This document shows positions 63,676 to 64,000 of a stretch of DNA of 64,000 nucleotides, piece by piece (positions within the stretch are counted from its first letter, which is position 1; every line of letters begins with the position of its first letter). Location of the stretch: positions 1 to 64,000 of the forward strand of contig NZ_WKEQ01000002.1 of assembly GCF_021605415.1 (NCBI RefSeq), read 5' to 3'. Source of the DNA: Pseudomonas syringae (GTDB taxonomy: Bacteria; Pseudomonadota; Gammaproteobacteria; Pseudomonadales; Pseudomonadaceae). The translations under genes and the position numbers were made by a program. The notes under the pieces are model-generated. The model made no database searches. It was not told the DNA's origin and was given only the letters and a program-made list of their open reading frames with translations.

Positions 63676-64000
63676 ATGGACTTGAATGCTGAAGTGGATC
63701 ACCTGGTCAAGGCGTCCCAGGCGTGGATCCCGATGATCATGGAATACGGCAGCCGCGTGTTGCTGGCCGTCATCACTCTCGCCATCGGCTGGTGGTTGAT
63801 CAACAAGGTCACGCAAAAGCTTGGTGGCCTGCTGGCGCTGCGCAATGCCGACCTGGCGCTGCAAGGTTTCATCAGCAGCCTGGCGAACATCATTCTCAAG
63901 GTGCTGCTGATCGTCAGCGTGGCATCGATGATCGGCGTCGAAACGACTTCGTTTGTTGCGGCAATCGGTGCGGCCGGTCTGGCGATCGGTCTGGCATTGC
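63676..64000 (+). CDS. mscS: Small-conductance mechanosensitive channel (MscS), cut by window end
   Basis: The first 108 codons (MDLNAEVDHLVKASQAWIPM) with the first two membrane helices (RVLLAVITLAIGWWLINKV; FISSLANIILKVLLIVSVAS) and the start of the pore-lining TM3 (IGAAGLAIGLAL), where the Gly/Ala packing of MscS is plain. MscS opens under hypo-osmotic shock to release solutes. ATG at 63676 with AGGAGAT upstream. The rest lies outside the window. Confidence 0.95.
   Translation, partial: MDLNAEVDHLVKASQAWIPMIMEYGSRVLLAVITLAIGWWLINKVTQKLGGLLALRNADLALQGFISSLANIILKVLLIVSVASMIGVETTSFVAAIGAAGLAIGLAL

Overview
The window reads as chromosome of a Pseudomonas of the fluorescens group. The gene order fumarase, membrane GGDEF cyclase, ferredoxin reductase, enoyl-CoA hydratase, pyruvate kinase, small lipoprotein, PilZ protein, DUF58/MoxR operon, sbcB, mvaT, purU matches, as far as I recall, the backbone of P. 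aeruginosa around PA4333 to PA4314. MvaT is itself a pseudomonad protein, and REP-type inverted repeats of pseudomonad style sit between many genes. No rRNA, tRNA, CRISPR array, integrase or transposase was seen.

Accessory DNA is inserted into this backbone as an insecticidal-type Tc toxin system in two separated blocks. Block 1 (1-10512, minus strand) is a TcB gene followed by at least three tandem TcC genes. Two of these carry unrelated, unrecognised C-terminal payloads, and the third is cut by the window edge. Block 2 (21709-37465, plus strand) holds an 11-repeat Ig-like protein, a TcA split into two ORFs (1206 + 1359 aa), a 1254-aa Ig-like/Big-1-like protein that overlaps the TcA end by 8 nt, and a 321-aa short homologue of it. 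About 11 kb of ordinary core genes lie between the blocks, and two further accessory genes are inserted among them: a 133-aa unknown protein (12671) and a delta-60-repeat protein (16211-17485) with a decayed relative beside it.

The most interesting signal is an imperfect-to-perfect 20-bp palindrome, best copy ACCTGTCAGATCTGACAGGT, with core CTGTCA-N4-TGACAG. It occurs once upstream of each of these five accessory transcription units (10579, 12583, 17605, 21617, 24734) and was not seen in front of core genes. It has the form of a lux/las box (CT-N12-AG). The scattered genes therefore look like one regulon controlled by a LuxR-type (quorum-sensing or LuxR-solo) regulator. This links the 133-aa protein, the delta-60 protein and the Ig-repeat proteins to Tc toxin function.

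The rest is core genome. 37467-44189 is a six-gene overlapping operon (RDD, SpoIIM, DUF4129, DUF4350, MoxR, DUF58). 44370-47715 carries sbcB, mvaT, purU and a 58-aa acidic protein. 47746-50628 is a glycosyltransferase/deacetylase/flippase-like operon. 50952-53008 holds a HerA-like ATPase and a DUF721 protein. 53316-59148 is secA, argJ, a GST and a Nudix-ThiE-like fusion. 59285-62863 (minus) has a PduO-type adenosyltransferase, a sensor histidine kinase and a ketopantoate reductase-like protein. The window ends with a YajQ protein and the start of an MscS channel. Three genes belong to cyclic-di-GMP biology: the GGDEF cyclase, the PilZ protein and YajQ.
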